Part shown: piece after piece, positions 1 through 9,726 of the stretch
How the letters are laid out: each line of letters opens with the position of its first letter
How positions within the stretch are numbered: position 1 is the first letter of the stretch
Assembly (NCBI GenBank): GCA_012934845.2
Contig: WNNJ02001303.1
Location: 62,001 to 126,000, forward strand
Length of the DNA stretch: 64,000 nucleotides
Reading direction: 5' to 3'
Origin: Pomphorhynchus laevis
Lineage: Eukaryota > Acanthocephala > Palaeacanthocephala > Echinorhynchida > Pomphorhynchidae
The notes under the pieces: model-generated
Seen by the model: the letters and a program-made list of their open reading frames with translations, nothing else
Told to the model about the DNA's origin: nothing
Database searches by the model: none
Position numbers and translations under genes: made by a program

Positions 1-74
1 TCAGGCTATGCCACAGTTATTTGATAGTTTTCCGTTGGAAACATATTTTCGTTTTGCCTCTGCACCTCATAAAG
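1..74 (+). CDS. Possible internal exon of an unidentified gene (5' end outside window)
   Basis: From base 2 one frame is open for 24 codons (begins QAMPQLFDSFPLE) and stops being coding-like exactly at a good donor, AAAG then GTAAGC at 75. Base composition is richer in G and C than the following intron-like sequence. I do not recognise the protein. It lies on the opposite strand from the Csk-like kinase exons, so it would belong to another gene. The reverse strand of the same bases does not match the next part of a Csk kinase domain. Only one splice border can be seen, so this is tentative. Confidence 0.3.
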
Positions 75-422
75 GTAAGCCGATACAACCTTTAAATAAT
101 TTTTCATCTTATTGGCTTCAAAGAAGAATATTTCTGTTATACGAATATTATAATGTTTCTGTATTATAAATATTATAATATGTTTATAAAAGCGAATATT
201 CAGTTATACATATTCTGTACCACAAATATTTTATAATATTTATGATAAATGTTAAATTATTAATATTAAATAAATATTAATATTTTAATATTTTTTATTA
301 ATATTTTTTCTATAATTACGACGATGAAACGACCAATAGATAGTCATTAAATTAGTCATATTTCGACGTTATTTAAAATTTAACGTTTTAGATTAAATAT
401 TATAAATAAAATTACACTTTAC

Positions 423-630
423 TTCCATGTTCTCCTTCGCCAATACTATTTATAAGTTGTATATTTTCTGCGTCTATGTGCAAATTTCGGTCTTGAAAAT
501 ATTTCCAGTCGATTGTTGATTGCGTAATCGCTAGCTGTTTACAATTATTAGAGTCAGCCTGGCACATCAACGCCCATGTAATGGGCATCACTAAATTCTC
601 ACAGAGACCATCGGCGTTGAATTGATAGTG
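423..630 (-). CDS. Csk-like tyrosine kinase, exon with SH2 end, linker and start of kinase domain
   Basis: Minus-strand exon of a cytoplasmic tyrosine kinase of the Csk type, which phosphorylates the inhibitory C-terminal tyrosine of Src kinases. The acceptor (TTTAG) precedes codons for HYQFNADGLCENLV, matching the end of the Csk SH2 domain where 'DADGLC' is characteristic. A linker with a conserved Trp follows, then ENIQLINSIGEGEHG, the first strand of the kinase domain and the glycine-rich loop GxGxxG. The exon ends one base into a codon at a GTAAAG donor. The preceding exon ends in phase 0 on Glu, giving 'LIE|HYQ', as in Csk 'LVEHYT'. The rest of the kinase domain must lie to the left of the window. 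Confidence 0.82.
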
Positions 631-1290
631 CTAAATTATAAAATTATTTGAAATTATAACTTTTAACTACAATTCAGATATGTATCTTTAGTTTCAAATA
701 CTAAAATTAAACATTTTAGTATTTTCGTGTATTTAGTCTATAATAAATTAGATAAATTATTATCTAATTTTGATCGTACAATTTGGCGTGTCACTGCTTA
801 TATTTACCAAATTATGACGTCATCAAATAGTTTAAGAAATTTAAAGTATCTCAAAATAGTTTAAATAGTTTAGTAGTCATCAAATAGTTTAAAATTTATT
901 TTATACTAAGGTTCTCCATCCTAATATTTATAAAGATTTATAATATTTATAATTTAGATGCGAGATCTAAATTTGTGTAAAATGTGATTTAAAAATGTAG
1001 GAGCGCCAAACTGAAAAGAATCTAAATTTACCAAAATCTAAATTTCCTAATTTTTACAAATTAGGAAATTTGTAAAGAAATTTCCTAATTAATTAGAATA
1101 AGGGTTTTTAGTTAGCTTCGATATCATACCACCAAGAGATAAGCCAACGAAATATATATAGCTTTACTTAATACATTTTGACAATCGGAATTTAGAGAAG
1201 ATATAATTGTATTTGTGATATACTTGATAATAATATAAAATAATAGTATTTTAATAAATGCACCTGACGATATGCCAAAAACCATTTAGG

Positions 1291-1482
1291 CACAGTTTCA
1301 AAATTGGGCCTCAATCACAATACTGTCCACACAGTTTTCACACGGTTGATTTTCACATAGTTTTCACACAGATGGTGCAGTTTCAAAATTGGGCCTCAAT
1401 CACAATACTGTCCACATAGTTTTCACACAGATGGCGCAGTTTCAAAATTCGGGACTCAATGACAATACTGTCCACACAGTTG
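1291..1482. repeat. Short tandem repeat, three imperfect units
   Basis: Three units starting near 1293, 1378 and 1437 share the words 'cagtttcaaaatt', 'cacaatactgtccac' and 'agttttcacac'. Unit length varies (about 85 then 59 bases) because the middle of the first unit carries an extra copy of the 'tttcacacrg' part. No coding content. Confidence 0.85.
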
Positions 1483-2124
1483 ACGATATTTGCAGGTTAA
1501 CGTGACGGAGATATTATGATAGCAAATATATTGGCCAGACGAATAGAAAATATGGATCGACGAAAATCGTAACGCTCATCCATCCTTACTTAATTTAAAA
1601 TCTGCCTTGGACTATTAAATCAAAAATAGGATATAACAGGGGGAAATGCATTGTTTCTTCATATGATCATGCATTTGGATATAGACATAAAACAAAATAA
1701 ACTGAAATTTAGAAACAAAATTTGGAATTCAAAACAAAATGTTTAAATGTTTATCTCGTTATAAAACAAAATAAATTGTGAATTGACAAAATAAAAAAGA
1801 CAAAAACATATGCTTCTTTAGAGAAGATGTAGCTTATTTGGACGACATTTTTATCTACGAGTTTAGATAAAAAAGCTCATCAGTGATAATTTAATGTAAC
1901 AATACATTACCTGAAATACATTACAGATATAATAAAATTAGGGATATTGTAAACTTTGAAATTTGTTGTATTGTTTTTCCTCGATTTTCAAGCATTTTTG
2001 TGTATATTATATAATATATAAAATATTGGTTTATTAGTTGAAATATATCCCACTCAAATATATTCAACAAATATATAAAGTTGAAATATATATAAAGTTG
2101 AAATATATTCCACTGAAATATAAT

Positions 2125-2148
2125 CAACTCAATATATATATTGAGTTG
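2125..2148. repeat. Perfect 24-bp AT-rich palindrome
   Basis: A self-complementary 24-mer with CAACTC at the left, GAGTTG at the right and an alternating AT centre. It sits at the end of a run of related 'gttgaaatatat' words (2036-2125). It could extrude as a cruciform. No function can be assigned. Confidence 0.8.
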
Positions 2149-3174
2149 AGACCGGGAAAAACAGCTTTATTTAAGACACAGTAAATATAATTCATCGCGT
2201 TTCCACTACTTTGAAATCTTAGTCAGTGTAATGCAATTTAACAGAATGTTGATAATTATATTTTTGTTAATACAAGCAATTCCGCGAAAGAATTGTTCGG
2301 TGAAAATTCGACATTTAAAAATTCTTCATTATGTCGTTATACAGCAAATGATAACAACTTGTTATCATTTGACCGCATTTGTCTATCACTAGCTGATGAT
2401 GTTCTATACTTTTTCTTACCGTTGCGTATATATTCTTCTGTAGTATTGTACGGGTGCATTTATAGTCGGTATTTTCAAATTTGTGATATACGACTCCATC
2501 ATTTACAGTTTTTTGTTTTTAATATCATTTCAACGATTGTTTGTTCTTTCTCTTAAAGGTCTACCGAGATCTCACTGACATATTGTATATTGCATATAAA
2601 ACATTGCATTAAATAAATTGATCCTGATGTCGCATTGCAAATGTGATGGAAAGTGTCTGTAGCCGAGCATTTAAATGTGCTTGTCCTTTGCACAATGCAA
2701 GTCTTGAATCTTGGATCGGTACATGATCGGAATATGCCTTGTGTTCTCTCACAGAGTGTCAGTCCATTTTCTAAATGTAAAGTGTACCAGTATTTATTTT
2801 ACAGTCTTGCTGTATGTATAATTTACTATTCGACGCTGACACTCTTCTTTGATATCATTATATATTTTCCGAAAACATTCAACAACCTTGATAATGCTTT
2901 TAAAGATGGATGGTAATGAACTGTTAAGATGATATTTCTTTATGCTTAAATTTGTGTTCCGTTGTCTATAAGCAAAAACTCCTTTACTAAGAGTCTCACA
3001 TTTTGAAACTGTTTTATAATATTATATAATAATATATTATTATATAATATATTTAATATTATATATAAGATTATGCCTTTTAATATACGATACAATTCAA
3101 TTTATGTAGTTAATGGAGTCATCAACAATTATTTATACCAGGAGGACAAAAATAAAAAACTCATCAGTATTTAC

Positions 3175-3391
3175 CTCAATCAGCTTTAGAATGTCATCAA
3201 AAAATGTTTCTTCGTCAATTGTATAACTTCCATTTATGTATTTAATACGATAATGCTCAACCTTCTCGCCTTTTAAAGAAAGCGTGTAGCTGCCAGGGTA
3301 ATGTTCACTAGATCTTAACAAAAATGTTCCTTTTTCAGTCGAATTAAGTAATTGTTCAGACAAAGACCGTGTTGCTTTTTCCAATAACCAA
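3175..3391 (-). CDS. Csk-like tyrosine kinase, SH2 domain exon
   Basis: This 217-bp minus-strand exon encodes most of an SH2 domain, which binds phosphotyrosine peptides and targets the kinase. It begins with W-L-L-E-K-A and SEQLL (first helix), then GTFLLRSSEHYPGSYTLS, containing the phosphotyrosine-binding Arg of the FLVR motif (here FLLR). GEKVEHYRIKYI and SYTIDEETFFDDILKLIE follow. 'KVEHYRI' and 'IDEE..F' point to Csk rather than Src. The acceptor is GTTTAG and the donor is GTAAAT. The exon starts with the third base of a codon, and the upstream SH3 exon ends with two bases of one (CC+T, Pro), giving 'KYP|WLL'. That phase fit supports the gene model. Confidence 0.9.
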
Positions 3392-3729
3392 CTAAACATA
3401 TAAATAACACGTAAATGTTAAAGACGAAACAGAAAATAAACATTGATATTTTAAAAAATAATTTCCCTCTAAAATCTAACTTTACTTCTTAGAAATCATA
3501 ATTTATTTTTGAAATTCTTAGAAGTTTTGTTATGGAAACAATTTGTTAAAATTAAAATTTAATGGAAACAATAAAAATCTTATAAAAATTATTTATTTTA
3601 ATATTTTACTCAATTAACTGATTTGATCTTTACTAAACAAACGTAAAAATACATGAACTAATTGAACCGAAATTGATATTCTTGTAAAACAATTTCAATT
3701 TAATTACAACTAATGAAATTAGTGCCAAT

Positions 3730-4490
3730 ATGGAAAAGAGTTAAGGATAGTAAACGGGTTACCTGTATCAAAAGAGTAAAAAAATTTCCCTTAATAACGG
3801 CCTCACTTGATGGAATAGCAAGTGGGCTGGTTGTTCTACGGAGAGAACAACCAGCGCACTAATGACTTCATTATGTTCCTGATGACTTTATTTTTAAAAA
3901 GAACTTAGCTTCTCGAAACCTAAGTTTCTTGTATCGATATTGCTTTTGATTGTTTATGAACGAGACGACGCGGTCTATGACAAACATTCGTGTTCTTATC
4001 CGCTTGGCGACGTACTACACAATTAAAATATCCAACTCGTACGTTAAACACGAGAAAAGTGAAAGAATTAATGATAGTGAACGGGTTACCTGTATCAAGA
4101 GTAAATTGTCCACCTTAATAATGTCGTCACTTAGTGGAGTAGCAAGTGCACTGGTTGTTCTGCCACGTAGAACAACCAGCTATTGTTCCAAATGATTTTA
4201 TTTTTAAAAACAACTAAGCTCCTCAAAACCCAAGTTTTTGTGTCGACATTGCTTTCAATGCTTTTTTTGGGAATGGGACGACGCGGTTAATGACATACAT
4301 TCGTGTTTTTATCCGCTTGGCGGCGTTCTACACAATAAAAATATCAAACCCGTACGATTAACGCGAAAAAAAGAAAAGAGTTTAGAACAGTGAACGGGTT
4401 ACCTGTATCAAAAGAGCTAAATAGTTTTCCTTAACAATGTCGTCACTTGGTAGAGTAGGAAGTGCGCTGCTTGTTTTACTCCTTATTAAA
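3730..4490. repeat. Tandem repeat with ~313-327 bp unit carrying a perfect hairpin
   Basis: The phrase 'acgggttacctgtatca' recurs at 3754, 4081 and 4394, giving periods of 327 and 313 bases and about 2.4 units. Each of the first two units carries an 11-bp inverted repeat, CTGGTTGTTCT/AGAACAACCAG (3827-3837 with 3844-3854, and 4151-4161 with 4169-4179). Both stems are perfect while the loops differ (6 versus 7 bases). Other shared words are 'gacgacgcggt' and 'cattcgtg'. A fourth, detached unit lies at 10585-10805. No coding potential or transposase was seen; this could be a satellite or a non-autonomous element. Confidence 0.85.
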
Positions 4491-4740
4491 GCGAAAGCAG
4501 CATTAAAGAAAAAATATCACGATTATTGCATTAACAAATTAAAGAGTTGTTGAGCTTAAAAATGCTACAAATAGCATTAATGGTCATTTGAGCCTTCCGC
4601 ACGCAATTTACAAAATTCGAATTTCGGCAATAATTTTTTATGATAAAAATAATTTATCATAAAAAATTTGAACATAATTAAAAACCAACAAAATTATAAT
4701 TGTTGGTTTCTACGAAATTTTGCATTCAGTGCGATGAAAA

Positions 4741-5125
4741 ATTATGTAAATTAAAGGCAATTAAAATTGTATTGTAATATTAATTAATAATATTATATTT
4801 TATTAAATAATAAACATTATTTACAGTTCACCTCTGATTATTTCATTTAAGAAATCTATTGCTATTTTGATTTAAAGTTAATGAGATTAATTCAATTATA
4901 TTTAAGAAAGATACTTAATTTTCATAAATTAATTTTCTAAAAAACGTTTTTATTAAAAAACGATTATTGGAAATTTTAATAAACTGCAAAATAATAAAGT
5001 ATTTAAATATTATTTCAAAGGAAATTTAGCATGATTCGATTTACATCAGTCAGCTTTTATGCCGGGGTCAATAATGATTGAGCCGTAATTTAATCCCGCA
5101 TTGTAATTTGTAAATCGCTGATTAG
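4741..5125. repeat. Duplicated block A (source locus)
   Basis: Block A is almost identical to 15063-15447, in the same orientation. Here it precedes block B (5388-6083) across a 262-bp spacer; in the second locus block B comes first. The block is AT-rich, with no recognised gene or element in it. Confidence 0.9.
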
Positions 5126-5387
5126 CTAAAGTCGTTGGTATTTCTTTTTTACGTTACATCAAGTCAGTAAAACGACAGTTGAAATCGTAAACTTCAAAGT
5201 TCAGATAAGCACATATCTCTTGAATCCGATTATTTAGCATTTTTAAAGCGATAACTACGGTTAGTATATTCTGAAATATATTAAAAAATTTAAAAAAAGC
5301 AATTAAGTAAAAAAAATATTCTGCATGTCGTAAAAAACTTCTTGAACACTTTGGCACTTAACATTTTAGATGTATAAATTGCAAAGC

Positions 5388-6083
5388 AAAGAGGGCATTG
5401 TTGAGTTTTTAATCGTCGTTGAGTTATAATTGCAAAATCAAGTGAGAAACGTCAATATGGAAGCGATCTATTTTATTCGGATATGTACATATCTTAGTAG
5501 ATTTGCATTATCTACATTATGTGTCTAATTTAATAGATGTATGATCCATTAAACCGTTAAATGTTACACCACCGTCCATCTCGTTTAAATTACGTTCTCA
5601 ATTCCATTTATATACATGTATTTTTGGTTCGTGGATAACATTTTTAAATAACATTTAAAAATGTTAATAATGTTGTGGATAACATTTGATTCGTGGAAAA
5701 CATTTTTATTTAAATTTGTTCGCTTATGATTTTGATAAAAACATTCGTTGTAGAGTAATCATCTTCCATTTAATTAAAAATACAATTTCGCAGTAACAAA
5801 AACATTATTATTGACTATTATAGTCAAATTTCAGTAAAGTTTAATATTTACAAAGCTAATTACTTAAATACACGGTTCATATTTGATCCAAATCAAATAT
5901 TACAAGACTTCCAATTAAAAAAGAGTATTGAAATGGAATATCTCGTCCTGTAAACCCATATAATTAATTATTAATTATAAATAAACTTTATAAATAAACT
6001 CGTTTCATGAATTACTTTATTTTTATAAATGAATGATTTTTTACAATTAATGCATTACTTCGAAATAATCTAATGTCATAAAT
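5388..6083. repeat. Duplicated block B (source locus)
   Basis: About 696 bases almost identical to 14298-14994, same orientation. The match begins at 'aaagagggcattg' in both places and fades after 'taatgtcat'. Only one-base indels were noticed near the right edge. It contains no recognised coding sequence. Confidence 0.92.
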
Positions 6084-6126
6084 TACTTTATTTTTATAAT
6101 TATTTTAATATTAATCATTAGTGTCG

Positions 6127-6167
6127 TTTCATGACGACATGAAATTTGATTTCATGTCGTCATGAAA
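6127..6167. repeat. Perfect 19-bp inverted repeat, 3-base loop
   Basis: The arm 6127-6145 (TTTCATGACGACATGAAAT) is exactly complementary to 6149-6167, with only TTG between. Each arm also contains a smaller CATG-centred palindrome. It lies about 45 bases right of block B and is absent from the second locus of that duplication. Function unknown. Confidence 0.9.
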
Positions 6168-6504
6168 TCAAATTAATCTAATTCACTCTCTGACATTAGC
6201 TCTATAGTCGATAGTGAACTATAGTTATCAAGCTACCAATCAGGATATCTTACATGATTTAAAAGAAAACCAATATCGGTATAATATCCGAAAAATTAAT
6301 TATCTATTATATTTAAGTTTAAGAATGCGATACGATATTGCCATACGACTTAGCATATCGTATTAGTAATACAGATGAATTAATTGAATAACATTAAGTA
6401 GATTTTATAAACTTATAAAACGCTTAAAGCATAATACCAAAACACCAAGACAAACATCTAAAATTGAAAGGCATATAAGATCACCAAATTTTATCAAAGG
6501 AAAT

Positions 6505-6590
6505 ACTTCATAAGCATGCATTTAGCTACGCTATTATGTTGAGATGAGGAATAGGAATCTGAAACATGTCAATTCATAAAAACGACTTTT
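6505..6590 (+). repeat. Degenerate PLE 3'-end module
   Basis: Diverged copy of the recurring PLE 3'-end sequence: 'ggaaatacttcataagcatgcattt', 'ctacgctattatg' and 'gaggaatagga' are recognisable, but the later complementary blocks are lost. It lies just left of a satellite built from the sequence that normally follows this module. Confidence 0.55.
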
Positions 6591-6765
6591 ACTTTAAATT
6601 TCAATTTTTTATTTTAATTTGAAAAAGGTTATTTAGTCTAATAATTATCTAATTTTTAAATTTTGACATTATTATTTTTTATTTATTTATTTTTATTTTT
6701 TTATTTTATAATTAAGTGCACTTACTTAAGCCGATTTCAGTTGTTTATGATACATCGTCTATTAT

Positions 6766-7705
6766 TTATTAGTCAATTCATTAAAATTGACTTTTATTTT
6801 AAATTTCAATTTTAAATTTTAACTTGATATAAATATAAATTGTATAGAATCTTATATAATTATTTATTATTTATTTTTATTTATAGTTTAAAATACGTAG
6901 ACTCAGTTATCTGATTTTAAGTGATTTATTAGTCAATTCATTGAAATTGACTTTTATTTTAAATTTTAACTTGATATAAATATAAATTGTGTAAAATCTT
7001 ATACAATTATTTATTATTTATTTTTATTTATAGTTTAAAATACGTATACTCAGTTATCTGATTATAAGTGATTTATTAGTCAATTCATTAAAATTGACTT
7101 TTATTTTAAATTTCAATTTTAAATTTTAACTTGATATAAATATAAATTGTGTAAAATCTTATACAATTATTTATTATTTATTTTTATTTATAGTTTAAAA
7201 TACGTAGACACAGTTATCTGATTATAAGTGATTTGTCAATTCATTAAAATTGACTTTTATTTTAAATTTCAATTTTAAATTTTAACTTGATATAAATATA
7301 AATTGTATTAAATCTTATATAATAATTATTTATTATTTATTTTTATTTATAGTTTAAAATGCGTAGACTCAGTTATCTGATTATAAGTGATTTATTAGTC
7401 AATTCATTAAAATTGACTTTTATTTTAAATTTCAATTTTAAATTTTAACTTGATATAAATATAAATTGTATTAAATCTTATATATAATTATTTATTATTT
7501 ATTTTTATTTATAGTTTAAAATACGTAGACTCAGTTATCTGATTATAAGTAATTTATTAGTCAATTCATTAAAATTGACTTTTATTTTAAATTTTACTTG
7601 ATATAAATATAAATTGTATAACATCCTATATAATTATTTATTATTTATTTTTATTTTTAATTTATAAATAGTATAAAATACATAAACTCAGCTGATCTGA
7701 TTTGT
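6766..7705. repeat. ~160-bp satellite derived from a PLE terminus (six units)
   Basis: Units start at 'agtcaattcat' near 6771, 6931, 7078, 7233, 7397 and 7558, so periods run from about 147 to 164 bases. Each unit reads from 'aattgacttttatttt' through 'aacttgatataaatataaattgt' and 'tagtttaaaatacgtag' to 'cagttatctgattataagtg'. The same sequence occurs once after the 3'-end module of PLE copies at 8720-8890, 34100-34190, 35770-35920 and 58240-58400. The satellite is therefore an expanded PLE end. Confidence 0.9.
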
Positions 7706-7726
7706 CTATTAAACGCATTGTAATTT

Positions 7727-8314
7727 TTAACCAGTACGTCTATTGACTGAAGGATCGTAAAATTTTAAATTTGTAAATTATACAAAATTTGAACATTAAA
7801 TATTAGATTATCAAAATTGAAATGGCAAGACGCCCCGCCCCGCGTGAGGTAGAGAATTTATTGAATTTTCGATTCCATTTTGGAATCATCATCAGAAATC
7901 TGAAACAAGTAAAATGTTAAGGATATAAAAAGAAAACAGGTAAAATCAAAGATGCACATTAGGTAGGTCCTCACGTTGTGCTGCCAGGTCTACGAATGTG
8001 TTAGCAAACTTTACAAAGAACGATGATCAATCCCAATTTAGAATTAAACAGTAGCCATCATTCTCATTTAAGCCCGGCTTCAATCCTTCAATCCAGAGTG
8101 ACTCGCATATTCGCCTTTCCAATTTTTTTTGGACAGAATAGATAACTTCAACATTACCAAAATCAATATTGTGTCCTGTACTTAAGGCATGCTGAGCCAC
8201 AGCTGAGTGGGCAGTAGTTCGTAGGGCTGAGCGATGCTATTTTACTCTGGTGTTTAAAAACCTACCAGTTTATTAACCAGTACGTCTATGGACTGAAGGA
8301 TCGTAAAATTTAAA
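7727..8314 (-). mobile_element. Canonical PLE fragment with C-terminal GIY-YIG endonuclease, flanked by 42-bp direct repeats
   Basis: Read on the minus strand, about 8030-8270 encodes TGRFLNTRVK, then HRSALRTTAHSAVAQHAL and GHNIDFGNVEVIY, ending RRICESLWIEGLKPGLN...ILNWD and a stop. This is the catalytic Arg/His and the C-terminal part of the GIY-YIG endonuclease of Penelope-like retroelements, which cuts target DNA for reverse transcription. The copy is short and broken. A ~42-bp sequence around 'taaccagtacgtctat' lies at both ends (7727-7768 and 8273-8314) with one or two differences. A hammerhead-like motif follows the stop (7852-7895). This element differs from the PLE family that dominates the rest of the window. 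Confidence 0.75.
7852..7895 (-). ncRNA. Hammerhead-like ribozyme motif in PLE 3' region
   Basis: On the minus strand CTGATGA (7895-7889) is followed by a GATTCC/GGAATC stem and then GAAA (7870-7867). A short AATT/AATT helix with a TC dinucleotide at the expected cleavage position comes next. Hammerhead ribozymes are known in PLE terminal repeats. One extra T between CTGATGA and the stem, and no clear helix I, mean activity is doubtful; it may be a decayed ribozyme. Confidence 0.45.
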
Positions 8315-8329
8315 AAAAAATATAACATC

Positions 8330-8890
8330 TTATATAATTATTGTTTTTTATAATTATTTATCTTTATTTTTATTTACTCAATTCATAAAAATTGACTTTT
8401 ATTTAAATTTCGATTTCAAATTTTAACTTGATATAAGTTATATAAAATCTTATATAAAATCGTTAATTATTTATCATTTAATTATTTATTATTCTATTTT
8501 GATTTATCATTATGATAAATCAAAATTATTTAAAAGTAGCGACATCTATATTTAGTCAAGAAAAAGTTGTTCCAATTGGAGGTAATAGTAGCCCAATTAT
8601 AACTGATTTATTTTTAAGGAAATACGTCATTAGCATGCATTTGGCTACGCTGCTATGTTGAGATAAGGAATAGGGACCTGAAACCCGATAACATAGCAGT
8701 TCATCCTGATGACCTTTAATCCTTATTATACATCGTATGTTATTTATTAATCAATTCAAAACAGTTGACTTTTATTTTAAATTTCAATTTTAAATGTTAA
8801 CTTGATATAAATATAAATTGTACAAAATATAATATAATTGTTTATTATTTATCTTAAATTTCATAAAATATGTAGAATCAGTTAACTGAT
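8330..8890 (+). mobile_element. PLE pieces: satellite unit, RT fragment and 3'-end module
   Basis: A partial terminal unit (8330-8470) is followed by a reverse-transcriptase fragment (8515-8622). The RT piece covers 'caaaattatttaaaagtag' to 'ggtaatagtagcccaattata', the RT signature coded as GGNSSPI in better copies. It runs directly into the 3'-end module (8622-8740: 'ctgctatg', 'catagcag', 'cctgatga') and the terminal sequence (8740-8890). RT and 3' end are joined with most of the ORF missing. Broken fossil copy. Confidence 0.75.
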
Positions 8891-9130
8891 TTATTAAACT
8901 ATATTTTTGATTAAGTTGAATAGCAGATAATGCTAAGCAATAACATAACTTTATGGCATTAATAGCATAAGGTAAGCAGTAATGCTTGACACAATTTCAA
9001 CTGCTTTACTTGGCATAGAGGCAAATCAATACAACACATTTGCATTACTAAATCATAAATATTGCACTGTGATAACACTCAAAAATAAAATATCATAATA
9101 TCACTTTATTTACGTAAAAGTAATACTTAC

Positions 9131-9237
9131 GGATACTTTGAAAGTGTCCGTTCATTTTGAGCGCGCACATAATGTCGTGGAATTTTGCCGATCCGATTTT
9201 GACCGTTTCTAACAAGCAACCATTCGTGACTTTCACG
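9131..9237 (-). CDS. Csk-like tyrosine kinase, exon with second half of SH3 domain
   Basis: This 107-bp minus-strand exon starts after a TGAATAG acceptor in phase 0 and reads RESHEWLLVRNGQNR, then IGKIPRHYVRAQNERTLSKYP. That is the SH3 segment with the conserved Trp (EW), the G-x-I-P strand and the xxYV end, normally GxIPSNYV. SH3 domains bind proline-rich partners. It ends with two bases of a Pro codon at an excellent GTAAGT donor, completed by the first base of the SH2 exon. The upstream exon supplies the first SH3 half in phase 0. SH3-SH2-kinase order with this spacing is the Csk/Src layout. Confidence 0.88.
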
Positions 9238-9504
9238 CTATTCAGAAAATTAAACACTCAACAATAAAAGACCAAAAGTAAAATTAATCAATTTATATTA
9301 TTAAAATGATATTTTATTTAATTAACAAGATATATTACGCATGGCAATATGATATATAACGCATATCAACTAGATGAGATTAAGTCTCCTAGTAATTATT
9401 CATAAATAATTATTTAAATAAATCATAATTTAAAATCTAATATAAAAATAATATAATATTTGGAATTTTGGAGTAGAATCAATAAACACTAATATATTTT
9501 TATA

Positions 9505-9537
9505 TTTCGATAGCTGCTGCTAGCGAAATATCATCAG
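9505..9537 (-). ncRNA. Hammerhead-like core remnant
   Basis: On the minus strand CTGATGA (9537-9531) is followed by an imperfect stem (TTTCGCTAGC / GCTATCGAAA) whose 3' arm contains the GAAA word. The arrangement resembles the PLE-associated hammerhead cores, but the GAAA can pair within the stem and no cleavage site or flanking helices are evident. A similar weaker trace is at 29865-29895. Confidence 0.3.
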
Positions 9538-9726
9538 AAACAAAACGTAAAAAGTACATAAATAATAAAATATATATAATTATAAAAGATATATAAAAAG
9601 TATATAATTTTTAAAGTTGAACTTTCGAAATCTGACATTATAACTTTATTAACAAATATTTTGGAATACTGTGACATAATTAAATATTGTATAAATTGTG
9701 ATAGGCAATGTATACAATAATGATCA

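Larger units (their letters stand above)
631..3174 (-). other. Csk-like gene intron (about 2.5 kb)
   Basis: Intron between the SH2 exon and the kinase-start exon, bounded by GTAAAT at 3174 and TTTAG at 631 on the minus strand. It holds an imperfect tandem repeat (1291-1482), a perfect AT-rich palindrome (2125-2148) and otherwise unassigned AT-rich DNA. Between about 2230 and 2920 there are open stretches in several plus-strand frames, including a hydrophobic start and Cys-rich pieces, but no frame stays open and no family is recognised, so no gene is called there. Confidence 0.7.
3392..9130 (-). other. Csk-like gene intron filled with repeats (about 5.7 kb)
   Basis: Intron between the second SH3 exon and the SH2 exon. 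From right to left on the plus strand it contains PLE pieces and a PLE-end satellite (6505-8890), the source block of a permuted duplication (4741-6083), a perfect hairpin (6127-6167) and a ~320-bp tandem repeat (3730-4490). No host exon was recognised inside it. Confidence 0.7.

Noticed and set aside
1-90. Minus-strand reading as the next Csk-like kinase exon
   Set aside because: Residues do not match the ATP-binding or catalytic region of Csk, and the only good splice signal there is on the plus strand.
1500-1590. Possible GIY-YIG trace (KYIGQTNRK) on the plus strand
   Set aside because: Only a few residues fit and there is no supporting context; too short to call.
2230-2920. Plus-strand pieces resembling a small secreted Cys-rich protein
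   Set aside because: Open only in changing frames, no consistent splice sites and no recognised family; lies within the Csk-like intron on the opposite strand.
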